This document shows positions 35,808-53,500 of a DNA stretch of 64,000 nucleotides, one piece after another. The position numbers were made by a program, and so were the translations under genes. Origin of the DNA: Lingula anatina (Eukaryota > Brachiopoda > Lingulata > Lingulida > Lingulidae). How positions within the stretch are numbered: position 1 is the stretch's first letter; each line of letters opens with the position of its first letter. A model generated the notes under the pieces. The model did not search any database. It had not been told where the DNA came from and saw nothing but the letters and a program-made list of their open reading frames with translations. The stretch is taken from positions 493,626 to 557,625 of the forward strand of contig NW_019776057.1 of the NCBI RefSeq assembly GCF_001039355.2. The letters run 5' to 3'.

Positions 35808-36255
35808 CCTCACTCTTAGGACTTCCAAATGCAATGCTATGTTTTTGAAGTGAAACTGAGTTCATATCACAGGGCAGAAAGTTAAAATGCATTTGTCTTA
35901 GTACATAAAGGTTGAGAAAGACCATTGCATATGGGCACTACCATTGTCTTTTTTCTACTCTTTTTTATAAGTAGAAAACTGGTGCTAGATAATATTATGC
36001 GTTGTTGTTCATGTTCACTTGATACTCTTTTTTACAGAAAATGTTGCAGCCCGATCAACTGGCAGTGCTTAGTTATGAAAACAATGAAATGTCATTTTGC
36101 ATTGTTACAATATTGGTACACTTTTTTGCTGCTGATAAGCAAAATGTAATTGTCAAGGACAAGCACTTCTCGTCCATATTGTGTATGATGCCAGATGTGC
36201 ATTCATTTGCAACTTTTGAGGAGATTGCTCTTTGGTGCCAACTGCCTGTCACCCC
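35808..36255 (+). other. Canopy gene 3' UTR, proximal part
   Basis: Downstream of the RDEL stop. Short open frames here are not supported. The transcript probably continues to the AATAAA cluster at about 36893-36906. Confidence 0.45.
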
Positions 36256-36259
36256 TTAA

Positions 36260-36317
36260 GCCCCCTTTACACTAGACAGCGTCCTTTCTGCATCACATAG
36301 TATGCCACCATTTGAGA

Positions 36318-36353
<36 letters not shown>

Positions 36354-36483
36354 CAGTCATTGAGCATTCATTCTGCAACCAAAGCAATGCTTGTGCCTCC
36401 TTTCTATGACTACAGCCATACTAGTTTTATGGTCGCACAAAGGACACGGACACAGTAAAGATGGCGTCCAGTGTAAAGGGGGA
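36260..36483. mobile_element. TTAA-flanked inverted-repeat element (piggyBac-type MITE)
   Basis: The element lies between TTAA at 36256-36259 and TTAA at 36484-36487. Its ends are GCCCCCTTTACACT and AGTGTAAAGGGGGA, inverted over about 12 bp. It contains a run of about 32 A residues (about 36320-36351). TTAA targets are characteristic of piggyBac transposons. It has no coding frame. Confidence 0.7.
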
Positions 36484-36487
36484 TTAA

Positions 36488-38700
36488 CTGTAAGGTATGA
36501 GTGCCACAAAGAGAATAAGGGAGTGTGAGTGTAGCTTTTCTGATGGTCTCAGCTACTGCATAATGCTTGTGTTTAGCTCTCTTCCAAATTTGAAACCAAA
36601 AGAATGCATATAAATGTGCAACTAAATTATGTCGTTCATATATATATAAATGTAACTATGTTAATACACAAAACATGACTTCAAGTCACAATAGTAGACA
36701 ATCTAGGTCTGAGTTCTTATTTTCTGTTTGCCTTAATCAAAAATTGTTGGCTCAAAACTAGTGCAACGTGTCTAAATATTGTTTCACTAAATGCAAAAAT
36801 CCTACTAAACTATACTATGAAGAAGGACAGAATGTGCTTTTGGGAGGAAGTTCAAGCTTTAATGTGATATAAATGTAACATTGTAAAAAAAAAATAAAAT
36901 AAATAAACACTTATTTTGATACCAAGAAATGTCTTTATAAGACTGTCATTATAATTTCTTCCGAGTATTAGTAAGTCTCATAGAGGTCACAAATAATAGC
37001 GACACCCGTCACAAATAAGACATTGGTGGTATCTCACATTTGCATTCAGGAAATGGAGTTGGTATAAAGAACAATTTGTGAAATTAGATAATGTTAAGTG
37101 GATTTAGATTTTTGAGGAGACAGAAACTTTACTATTGAAGTAATGTATTTGCTTTAGTGTAATTTTATGTCCCTTGACCTTCCAGTCATTTCAGAAGTCC
37201 ATAATAATGATTGGAGCAGCCTCTGTTGTTTTTATAAATTTTATAATCAAATGAACAAGCTTAATGTCTACTGTCTTTTTGATTACTACAGAGGGAATAA
37301 TCCTACTGATGTAAAATTTCAAAGTTACAGGTAGCAGGTCTTTTGGCATCCTGTTTATTTTTTCTTTGAAAGGGATCAGCAGCTAAAGACATTCCATAAT
37401 ATTAGCAATCACTTTTTCATAATTTTTTTTTAATATTGGCCATAGGGTCATTTGTTCGTCTAAACTGTAAAAATATGTTACACTTGACCCATTCTGAGAT
37501 TTGTCCCATGTGGACTTCCTTTTCCACTCAGTAGCCAAATGTCCATTTTTTTTCCAATGGACACAGTAAAGTTTGTATTTTTGTATGTAGTCATGTCATT
37601 GAAATAAATACTTTTCTTAAGTAAAGTGTTCTCTTTATTATTTATTTATTTATTATTATTATTTTTTTTTTAGGAGATGCAAAAAAAATATTTTCCAGCT
37701 GGTAAAAATACAAAAATGAAGAAACTGAAATGTTTTTTTCAACTTTATCTTAAAAACAAGAAACAAAAGTTCATTAATCTTACAAAGCTTGAATAGTATT
37801 TGCATTTGATCATTATTATAAAACATTTCTAAAGCATGCAATTTATTGCAATGATGCACAAGTTTATCCAAAGATTTTAATATATTAATGGGGATTCTAG
37901 TTACAATTACTTATACCAAAATTACTTAAAGATAACTTGTGTCGTAAATGCATTTTACAATTGCCCCCATGGGTTTCTGTCACAGTTCTCGACAGTTATA
38001 AATTGCGAACTTTAATTTTGAACCCCCCTGCCATTCTACTATTTACACAAATTAAAAGAACCAATATTCAGGTTCAATTGTCTGCCATGATATCAGTTTA
38101 CATCCAATTGTACAAAACTGTTTTTCAAATCAAATGTTCATTAAGTTGGCAATGATACCAAGTTATAATCCAGAGGCATACAGCGGTATCAGATCAAATC
38201 TATCTTTGTGATGCCTTAGTAAATCTTCCAGAGATCCTTTATCTGCTGAGGGTGAATTGCTTTTTTTTTTGTGACAAGCACTAGCTTCCCCCATTTTCCA
38301 AGATCATCTCTGCTAGACCCAGTATCAGAATCCCTTCGTTCAATCTGAAACAATGCCAATGTGTTCATTTTTATCCATTGTGTGGCACAACAACAGAATA
38401 TGCAACAGTTTTAAACTATCAAGGACTGACTAACCAGGAAGGAAGCAATGTCCCCTATAAATTTATCTCAAGTCAAACTATCTGTGCCACAAATACTTTT
38501 AAAATATCAAATCTTTGTACACCTTAATGAAGGAGAAAAGGTTAATGACAAATTTAGTTATGGGGATGAAGGTATAAGTGCTAATTCTGTGATCGTTTAC
38601 TTATTAACTAAAAGAAAGTCAAATACTATCTAGACCTCACCCTCTCAATCATTGTTGAATTAATATCACTGTTCCTCATCTCACCTGCTCACTCTCTCCA
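36488..38700. other. Convergent gap between canopy gene and ILF2
   Basis: It holds the distal canopy 3' end, with overlapping AATAAA motifs at about 36893-36906, and the ILF2 3' UTR from 38700 downward. It is AT-rich with several poly(T) and ATTT runs (about 37635-37672). No further gene is seen. Confidence 0.5.
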
Positions 38701-44041
<5,341 letters not shown>

Positions 44042-45310
44042 TATTGCTTCTATCTCAACACCGACCGGCTTTTTGTCAAAGATGGCGAAAGCGTGCTTGG
44101 TGGTGGCAGCACTGGTAACTTTGTTTTTAATTCTGAGGACAAGCCACATATTTGCGTTGAATTCTTCAAATCACGGATAACTGTGGGCTAAATATTACTA
44201 TTTATTCACGCAAATGCACTTTTCGACCATTTTGAAAAGCAGCTTAAAACGTATTTGCGATTAGATTTTAATTTATTTTTGATTTTGCCCCGTCTTTTGC
44301 GATCAAAATCCGGGTACTTCAACTATGGATGCCTACTACGCCATGCAAAGGCACTGATGCAGTGCAAAGGGTAACCATCGCACCAGTAAATGAATACATG
44401 CATGTTTGGAAACGTTTTAACGACAATTTACAGTCTTCTCAACCAGTCCAATACAAATATTTACAATAGGTCCATGTTGGCGGGTTCATGTCCGAAAAAT
44501 AGAAGAGATAGGTATCATATTAATTGTACGTGTAGGGCCTACAGCCTTACAAGCTTACGGTACCCTTACCGCAGATAAGGTTTCTGCAGGTAAGGGTACC
44601 TAGCTTCTAAGGCTGAAAACCGAGATAAATGCAGGGTGCCGTTGTGATACTACATGTACGTAATTTAGATATTGACCCATGTTGGACATTTCGTTTTAAC
44701 TTCCCGTTTTTTTTTCTTTTCTTTTTTTTTTCCAATGTCAAATTTATTTCAGAAGAGCAAACAAAATAATTTGCCTTTTAAACTTAAAACATGAATCGAG
44801 TTGCATGAAAATTGCATGGTAGCACACTTGCATGCACATGCTGGGTACCATGGTGACTAATATTAAATCACAATTCTAACAGGTTTATCTGAATTTATAG
44901 TTTTATGTTCACACACATTAAAAGTGAAATCATGATTTACCTTTCTAAATCTGGTAACTGTTTTGGCGCTAACAGGGGAGCCAGTGTATGTCTTTTTTAA
45001 CATGAACATTAGTTTCCAGTCTCTACAATCATTTCGGAAAACATATCAACATCTGCAGCTAGTATCAATTACATTCCCAAGAGATTTTATACTGTGGTAA
45101 AAAGTTTAAATTTACATCAGTAGAATCCTACTTGTGAGATGGATTATTTTAAAAGGAAATCTGGTAATGCTACTGCATTCACACGAGAGGCTCTGCAGCG
45201 ATAAAATTGAAATTAGCCACTAATCATGATTAAAAATGCTGTGTGTGAACCCGTAGCCTTGTAGTGGCATCTGTTGTGCTTTGCAGCCGTGAAGATCCAA
45301 GTATCCTATA
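44042..45310. promoter_or_regulatory. Head-to-head intergenic region of ILF2 and INTS15
   Basis: The starts are 1.27 kb apart and point away from each other. A YY1-like AAGATGGCG is at 44079-44087, close to the ILF2 start, which is common in TATA-less housekeeping promoters. A strong hairpin lies at 44543-44614. No TATA box is obvious. Confidence 0.5.
44543..44614. repeat. 72-nt imperfect hairpin
   Basis: The inner arms GGTACCCTTACC (44559-44570) and GGTAAGGGTACC (44589-44600) pair perfectly, continued inward by GCAGA and TCTGC and outward by AGCCTTA and TAAGGCT with short mismatches. It may be a relic of a foldback element or a structured transcript; nothing else decides. Confidence 0.7.
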
Positions 45311-48065
45311 ATGGAAAGTGTGGAACATTTGCGCCACCTGGAATTCCCTCACTCAACCCAGCTGGCATTACAGTACATACAGCAGCACTCTGGAGATTGT
45401 GACAGTACTTCCACAGAAGACAGGATACCTGGGCTGGGGGGTGGCTCTGAGAGCATCACCCAAGAGCTGGCACAGGAGTTTGTGTTCTTTCAGACACCTG
45501 GGAGACAGGTAAAAAAGATCAAAGCTTTCCTACACTTAATCACATTCTTATAAATGACAGTGGTTGGCTGAGGGAGTGTTAGAAGGATTAGAAGCTGGAA
45601 AAGCATGTGTGACTAAAAATCATAACTCCAGGAATCTATTCATGCTCAGTTTTTCTTTTAGAATTTTTCTTTGTTTCTTCCAGAAGTTGTCAGCCATTCA
45701 GGAGTTTCAGTTGATAGAGCTCCTGTGTAATTATTTCCATGAGCAGAAGGATGGTGGTAAAGCGCAGGCCATCTTCAATACACTGTTTGACAGTCGCCCA
45801 GGGTTGTTCCAAGCCTACCAGCTCAGTGTTCTCAGTAGCCTGGTATCCATGGGTGTGGCCATGAAGTGCACTGTCTTATTAGATTGTGCAGCCATCTGGA
45901 TCCAGGTTAGTAAAGGTTTGCATCATCTGTAATACTGCAGTGTAGGTAAAATAACTTAATTGCCTTCGTTGTCAGTTATTCAGTTATGCAGGTTCAATTA
46001 CTCACCCCCCATAAGCTTTAAAGTCCCGGCATGATAATAATTTTTTGTTGATGTGCAATGTGAACTATTGTATAAAACATAGTCATGTTGACTTATTTGA
46101 ATAGTAGTCAAATTGAAAATGAAGAATGCAGGAAACTCTAAGGTATGTGTATGTACAATGCTGGAAAATACTAATCTGTATTAAGAACACCTTAATTTGG
46201 CTTTTGTGTGTGTGTGTGTATGTATGTGTTTGTATGTGTTTGTGTGCTGAAACATTGCATACAAAATTTAATTGCTCACAGAGTGAGTTGCATGTTTTAC
46301 CCATTTAGCATCATAAGTCTAATAATTTAGTAACTTCTTTTATTCTAAATTATTATATATATATATTTTTACAGAAACATGGTTACAGCACTCAGAATTC
46401 GGAAAACTTAATCAGGGATTTGGTAAAGGATTATTGTCTCCTGATTCCTGGGACTACATCCATCTTAGAAGAACTACCACAGATATCAGCAAAATTTGCC
46501 TGTAGCTTCATAGCTGTCACCTCTGCTATTTACAATATGTCAGGTAAGGTATTTTTCCCATTGTCTTGTCTCTTCACAAGTCATGTTTTTTTTCTTTTTT
46601 TGTCTTCTAATTGTTTATAATTAAGGTTAGAGTGATAGCAAAATCTTGACCAAATTCTGTATATTTCCAAAGTTCCAGACACAGATATTCCATTTTCCTT
46701 GCTGCAACAGATCACAAAATGGGTGGAGCAGGATCCAACACTCTGCTTACAACTGCTGCCACCTGTTAGTCACTCCCTCAAGACAAGCAGTGCCAAATCT
46801 GTTGTACTGCATACACCTATTCTAGGACTTCTTGCTTGGTCAGTAGTGATTCCTATAAAGAAAGAACTAAGGACTTTACGCCAGAAGGAGCAACAAAATA
46901 ATGGGACCAAGACCATTGATTCTCAGGCTGTGCGTTTGGTATCAGACAGTGAATTTTCTGCTGAAACTTTGTGCTCCAGGCTCCATTTGGGCCTCTTGAA
47001 GACAATTTTAGTGATTGGTTCATCTCCTCAGCACATCCAAATACATTTACACATCCAGGATGTGCTCAGTTTAGCCCAGGAGGTGGCGACATTGAGCTCT
47101 GGGAGGACAGGACTGAAGACTGTGCTTAGTGGGGCTGAAAGGCTGCTTCAAGCACTCCAGGTGGCTATGTATGTGAAGGCTTGCAGATGCCAAGCAGGTA
47201 AGGGAAGGTTTTTTTCCCTAATATTTAGGCAAAATACGGTATTGACTCAAACCTTTCAATGGAGAAAGTATCAATTATTCAAAAATGTGATTTTGGAATC
47301 ATTAAAAGTAGCATTTGTGGTGCTTTTCCTGCATAGAATAGAACTTTAATTTTTTTAATTTATGGGTTTAAAAAATACAGTATCTGTAAAATTGACAAAT
47401 ATTTCCTTTGAAAATATTGAGATATTGTTGTAAATTAAATATGTGCAGTGAATTTTGAAAATTAGAATATGAAATATGGTGACATACATTTCATTCTTAG
47501 GTATATTGGAAAGTCAATTGTTAATGGTTAGTGCTAACTGCATATTAGATTATCGTTGGTTAATATTCTATTTTCATTTTTGCTGAAAGTGAAATAGTTC
47601 AATAACAAACTTCTTTTTTTATTTATTCTATACTTTCTTGTTTTTTTCAGAGGATTTGAAAAACCTTGGGAAGACACTTCCAACAACCAGGTAAATTATC
47701 TTTTCTGAGTGTAGATATGTCTTTAAACATACCAAAATAATTATATCTATAATACCATATTACACACCTTGCACAAATACAAACTTCTTTGAAAAAACAC
47801 AGTTGTTCAGCTGTTTTGTTTTTTTATTTTTTTATTCATTATTATTTTTATTAAGTATTCTCTTCTCTGAAATCTGAATTGATATTGAAAATAAGGAGTT
47901 ATGCTCAACTCAGTAACCAGTTAAAAGTAATTTAAGTGTTTGATAAGATCTTATGTAAAGAACCACTTGTATGTTAATAGTAATTAATTACATTTCAGAT
48001 TACTTGATATTCTGCTTCAAAGATTGAGCTCCACATCTGCATCACATGAACCTATGGAACATTGA
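45311..48065 (+). CDS. INTS15: Integrator complex subunit 15 / C7orf26 homologue (6 exons, 406 aa)
   Basis: INTS15 is a recently named subunit of the nuclear Integrator complex, which processes snRNA and attenuates transcription. Exons: 45311-45508, 45684-45905, 46375-46543, 46673-47197, 47651-47690 and 47999-48065. All junctions are GT-AG and keep frame. The product has 406 residues against 449 in human. Stretches that match the vertebrate protein include QELAQEFVFFQ, LIELLCNYFHEQ, LVSMGVAMKC, LVKDYCLLIPG, FACSFIAVTSAIYNMS, ITKWVEQDPTLCLQ, RLHLGLLKTI and LLQALQVAMYVKA. The long proline- and histidine-rich vertebrate C-terminus is missing; the frame ends SASHEPMEH. An AATAAA at 48204-48209 lies about 140 bp past the stop. 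A (TG)n repeat is in intron 2. Confidence 0.92.
46206..46247. repeat. TG-rich microsatellite in INTS15 intron 2
   Basis: GTGTGTGTGTGT followed by imperfect ATGTATGTGTTTGTATGTG units, within the intron 45906-46374. Confidence 0.85.
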
Positions 48066-48209
48066 ACACCATCAGGGGCAAATAAGAGAAATAGGATTTC
48101 TCTAGTACAAGTTATCATCAAATTTTTGGCCTAAGTTATAAAATGCACTCAACAACAATGTGCTTTTATGTTATGTTTAAACACTATATCAAGGACACTT
48201 GTAAATAAA

Positions 48210-50111
48210 TATATTTACCATCGAGTGGATAGCCTTGCAATTTGTTCTTTTTTGAGAAATATACAAGATAAAAATACAATTTATTGATAATACAAGGCCA
48301 TTGGGAAAGTTTTTCTCTGGTCCACTCTTGAGTAACAATTTTACATTATTTTTCCACAACATTTGTTTAACTAATAGACATCGAAGTAAGTATATAAAAA
48401 GATTTGTAAGGTTATTGACACCAAATGAGATCAGTCGCACAGGGCTTAGGTCACCGTCTATTTATCAAGTCGTGATTGTCAAATATCCGGAGATTTCCAG
48501 ACAAATATTCGGACATTTCCGGAGACTTAATCAAACATGTTATTTCATGCATATGCGTTTAGAGGTTAAATATTCAGTTGTCCACTTGGGAAGACTTGAT
48601 ATTTAGAATATGTTGAAATGTCTTTTAAAAATAGATTTCCAAAAGCTGCCAGTTTGAAATTTCTGAAGGGTTTTCATCACATATTTCTGAATCAATTAAA
48701 TCTGTAACTCTGTTCTAATTGGTCTTTGAACGACCTTGGTCAAAATAAAATTTGTTTTTAAAATCCAATGTTTTTGACATGGTGGTTGTAGATGGATAGA
48801 TATTTATTTTCTGGGCAATTTCAACTTTATTAGTGGAGCCTCATGAGCCTAATCCTCGAGATCCCCGAAGCTCGTGGGTTCCTAATAGTACTGTAGATCC
48901 TATGCCGCGTGAAGTTAAGTGCTCGCGTACTTTGCTGACTGCCCTAGGGCAATGTTTACCGAACCTAACGATGACTTTGGAAAGACGCTCATTGTGCAAA
49001 ACGCAATTAAACTAGAAAAATGTTCACGAGGACATTCTTTTACTCGAGCATGAATAGTGCATGTGGAAGTCACAATTGTCTTGCGTACTATTCGCCGTTT
49101 ATCTTTTTAAAGATCCAAGTACGATACCATCCTTGACTGTCGTCAATTAATGCCACAGTTAGGTATTACATAATAAGGCACTGTCATCTAGGCCTAAATA
49201 TTTGCCAAACCAACGTGTTGGCAAACATACAATTTCATTAAATATCTGGAAACAAATAACCGCTGTACAGTCTTATTTCAGAAATATTTCTCGGCGGATA
49301 TTGTTAAAACAACAACCCCAATAGATTGCAATGAGCTATTTTCACAAAGGATATATCCATATGGAAAACAATAGCTGTTCTGTGTACAGTCTCTTTTTGA
49401 TAACAACAAATGTGACGAAGACCTGCGTTTAAGAAAGAATAAAAGCGACAACGATCAGATAACTTGGAGCAAAACTATGGTTTGATGCAGCCGTATGATA
49501 AACAGGGCTGTTGGTGATCAACTTTTGCGATCGTACATTTCCAGCAACAAAGACTATTGAACAAAAAAAGGTATGGAATAACCGGGTTTTGATGAAGATT
49601 TCGGAATTTCAACAAAATGTGACATTAACTTTTATTACGTTTGTTAAATTTAGTCACAGTTCCTGCTGGATGGAATAAGAGATTGTAATTAATTTACGGC
49701 AATTTGAGTACCACCGCATGCAGTTATTTACATCCTCTGTTCGGACCAGGAACAATTGTTCGTACTATCACAAAGCAAATTTTGCGCTGAATTATCACTA
49801 TATAAAATAAATTTGCCTTGGAAAAAATTATCAGAATGATGCATCAGTGATGTAAAAAATAGATGATTTAAAAAATCAAAATTCGTTGTAATGCACCAAG
49901 GCTAGAAATGATGACCGAGCGATCATATTTAATTTTACTGTGACTGAACATTATTTAAAGTTCAGTTTTAAAAACCTCAATTGGATTCAACGTTTGGAAT
50001 TAAAGAGTTAACCCTGTCCTTACCATTCATAAGTTGAGGGTGAAGTATTTGAAAAATACTAAGATTTCGTTATCAAAGTGGGTTTTGTGCCTATAATTTG
50101 AGCCATGTCTC

Positions 50112-50178
<67 letters not shown>

Positions 50179-50513
50179 CCTCTTATAGGCCTCCTCTATT
50201 TTAGCAAAACATATACTGTCAGTAAATTTGCAAACAATGGTTCTATTAATCAAACTTACGTGGATTGTTTTGTTCGTTGGAAGCTCAGTACAAACAGTTG
50301 TGTTCATCTTGCAGTATATGGTTTAAGATAGTAATAAGGGTTGAACCACGATTTTATGTACTTGTTATTTATACCTTTGTCACTTCCGATCAACTAGATT
50401 AATTTTGGAAAATCCATACTTCACATACATGCATAGTTCACATAAATGATCCAAAGAAAACTCGGTTCAGTTTTTCCATTTTTTTTTCTTTTTTAGGGAA
50501 GTATTGAGACAAA
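48210..50513. other. Gap between INTS15 and the IgGFc-binding mucin gene
   Basis: No protein or RNA gene is recognised. The 48833-49015 frame and the GC-richer stretch around 48840-48960 were examined for a tRNA and rejected. A poly(A) plus (AT)n microsatellite lies at 50112-50176. The region just before 50514 should hold the promoter and 5' UTR of the mucin gene, with no clear motif. Confidence 0.5.
50112..50176. repeat. Poly(A) and (AT)n microsatellite
   Basis: About 16 A residues followed by about 25 AT units. It lies 340 bp upstream of the mucin start codon. Confidence 0.95.
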
Positions 50514-53500
50514 ATGAAATTCATTGCGGTCTTTACGCTTGCTTCTGCACTTCATCTGACCACGGGTAGGTTCACAATTCCTTTTATACGCTTTGCAAGT
50601 TAATAAGGCACAAGTTTGAGAATAATAATAATAATAATAATAAGTATGATAATCATCAATCAATATTAACATTTCCATTGATATTATTGACAAGAATAAC
50701 AATGATAGTATTCTTGAAACAGGCTGTGCACGCTTGTCGGTGGTATATTGACCAAAGTAAGACAAAGACTTCAACTAAATACCAAACAATTTTAAAAACA
50801 TTTCATCCAAACCATCAAATTAATGTAATTTGTAATCCTTTCTTGGTATTTTAATTATTGTCGCTTTTGTCTCTCTTTTACCCTTAGCTGCTCCGGACAA
50901 TCGAGGCACCGAATTTTTACTAATGTTCGGAGAAAACCTAATTATCAGCGGGGAGGACTTCCTTTTGGAGCTTTTTGTTACCACCTCCTCTACTGACGTG
51001 GTGTTTGTAAGTATCATCATATTTCTTATCACCAGCGTCACTTGAATTGTTCTTTTCAGCTGGTTTCACCTGGAGTACGTCATTCCAAACCCTGATGTGA
51101 CACTCGATAATTTCTCGAAGAAGACGCATTGAAAAAAGGCGCGTAGTAATTTACCAAAGCAACAATGCGTTTCAAGATCAGTGCCCAAGCACCTTTAAAA
51201 TAGTTCCATAAGTAACAAGACAATATACCTGTGTGCATGTACCGGGTTTTATATGTAGAGCGTATGGTGCGTGTGCAATAACCTCAATAATTTGTACGCG
51301 GTTCTTTACGTGTTTAAATACGACGACGTCCACTTAATGACCGAATTTGTTTTGATTTTTTTTTGTTACAGTTCAACGTGAGCACTCCTCAATGGGTCCA
51401 TAGCGACAGCGTTCACATGGAGCTTAACGTGACCAGCGGTCAGGTGCGGCAGATATTTCTTCCGCAAAACTTGCGACATTTCGGCTTCGAGAGAGCGTCA
51501 AAGGCCGTTTGGGTATCTGCTACGGATGAAGTGGCTGTATATGGTATCAACAAACAAAAGAATTCCTGTGACGGATTCTTAGGTCTACCGACCGATGTAT
51601 TAGGAAAGCAATATTATACGGTGTCATATTCACCTGCCAAGCGCCGCTGTCAATTTGGTAAGTCTTCGAGAAACATTTGTCGACTGCAGAAATAGTGAAT
51701 TCGCTGAAATAATAATAAAATCCGCTCTGGGTTTTGAGGATACCAACGTGCAAGAAACAGATCTCAAGATTAAAAGATAAAGTTTATGTGTTATTGTCGA
51801 GACATGCTTTATCAAGATCAATTTTGATGACGTTTCGAAACATTGCATAGAACAAAGTCAACATAATATTTTACATGTGCTCAAAATGCTTTAGACAAGC
51901 GCTTTTATTTACTGATATTATATGTTTGGCTCATCCTTTTTAAATTATTTGCCAACTCTCGTTAATGAAACCTTAGAGCATGATTTATAATTCCTGCGAT
52001 TAAAGTCAACATTATATTTTACATGTGCTCAAAATGCTTTAGACAAGCGCTTTTATTTACTGATATTATATGTTTGGCTCATCCTTTTGAAATTATTTGC
52101 CAACTCTCGTAAATGAAACCTTAGAGCATGATTTATAATTCCTGCGATTATTTTTTCAAATTATTTATTTATGTATTTATTTATTTAACTATTAATTAAT
52201 TAGTTAATTTTTAAGTAGGCATTTTACTAATTACTAAATTTTACTAAATTCTTCCTGTCAATCATTCTAATTTTGATGAAAAAATGAAAGAGAAAACTTT
52301 TTCTTCGGTTGTTTCGTAACAATGGGCAAACTTGGACATTTGACCTGGCAGAGTGCAATCCGCTGTTGCTATCGCTTTTTCTCTGAACATTTATCATTTT
52401 GTAATTATAAATTACTTGTGTGTCGGACACATATATATGGTCACTGTTCAGTCAGCGTTTTTATTTCCCAGGAATCGTTGCAACCGAAGACAACACGAAC
52501 ATTAACGTGACACTAGGCCACCAGCAACACCCAGTAGGCAGCGCTACGAATGTGGCGTATGAAGGAGTGAATTATGCCAATGGGGATGTCATGCACGTGG
52601 TATTAAACAGATTCGAGACCATTCAGATCCAGGCCTCAAATGAATACGACCTCACAGGATCATATATAGACGCCAACAAACCCGTGGCTGTATTCAGCGG
52701 GAATCTGAAAACCAATGTCGGCGATGGAAGTAGCCAAGACCACTTAGTCGAACAACTGATGCCTGTCGAAAGTTGGGGCAAGAGGTTTGCCACTGTTCCA
52801 ATACCTGGTAGAGATATCTACAAACTAGGAGACGTGTTCAGGTTTGTTGCCAGTGTGGCAAATACTACTATTTCAATGACAGGGATTTCAGACCAAGGGG
52901 CAGTACAGTTAAATTTACCGCACGCTGGCAGTTTCATCGAACATGTCATAGGGTTTAACGCAAGTAACATATACACCCTCATTGAAAGCAACCATCCAAT
53001 TTTAGTAGTCCAGATTGTTCAAAGCCAAGTGAAAAATAATGAACCAGCAGATCCCACCATGATCCTGATACCGCCTGTAGAACAGTACGCCTCGGAGTAT
53101 GCTTTTGCAACACCAAAGTACAGCAGAGGATCATACGAAAACTATCTATTGTTGATAGCTAAAAGCTCAGAAGCTAGCGGCATCCGTTTGGACACTGCCC
53201 CGCTTGAGAATGACGTAGTATGGCACGCGATCCCGGGGACTGACTATCAAGGTGCTACGGTCTTGGTAGCCGAGGGAACGCACATCATAAACCATGTTTC
53301 ACCTATCAGTTTGTTTGGAGTTTTTATGTTTGGAACAGCACGCCTTGAAACTTACGGATTTCCTGGAGGCATGCGTATAGCACCCATTAATGCGGTAAAT
53401 ACATCAAAATTTAAATGGTCTTTTTTTAATAGGCAACACAACGCCTCAGAACACGCTTTAACCATTTTCCGAGCTTGAAGCTAAAATCATCAACACTTTC

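Noticed and set aside
48833..49015. GC-richer stretch considered as a tRNA or small structured RNA
   Set aside because: No B-box (GGTTCRANNC) or cloverleaf could be drawn.
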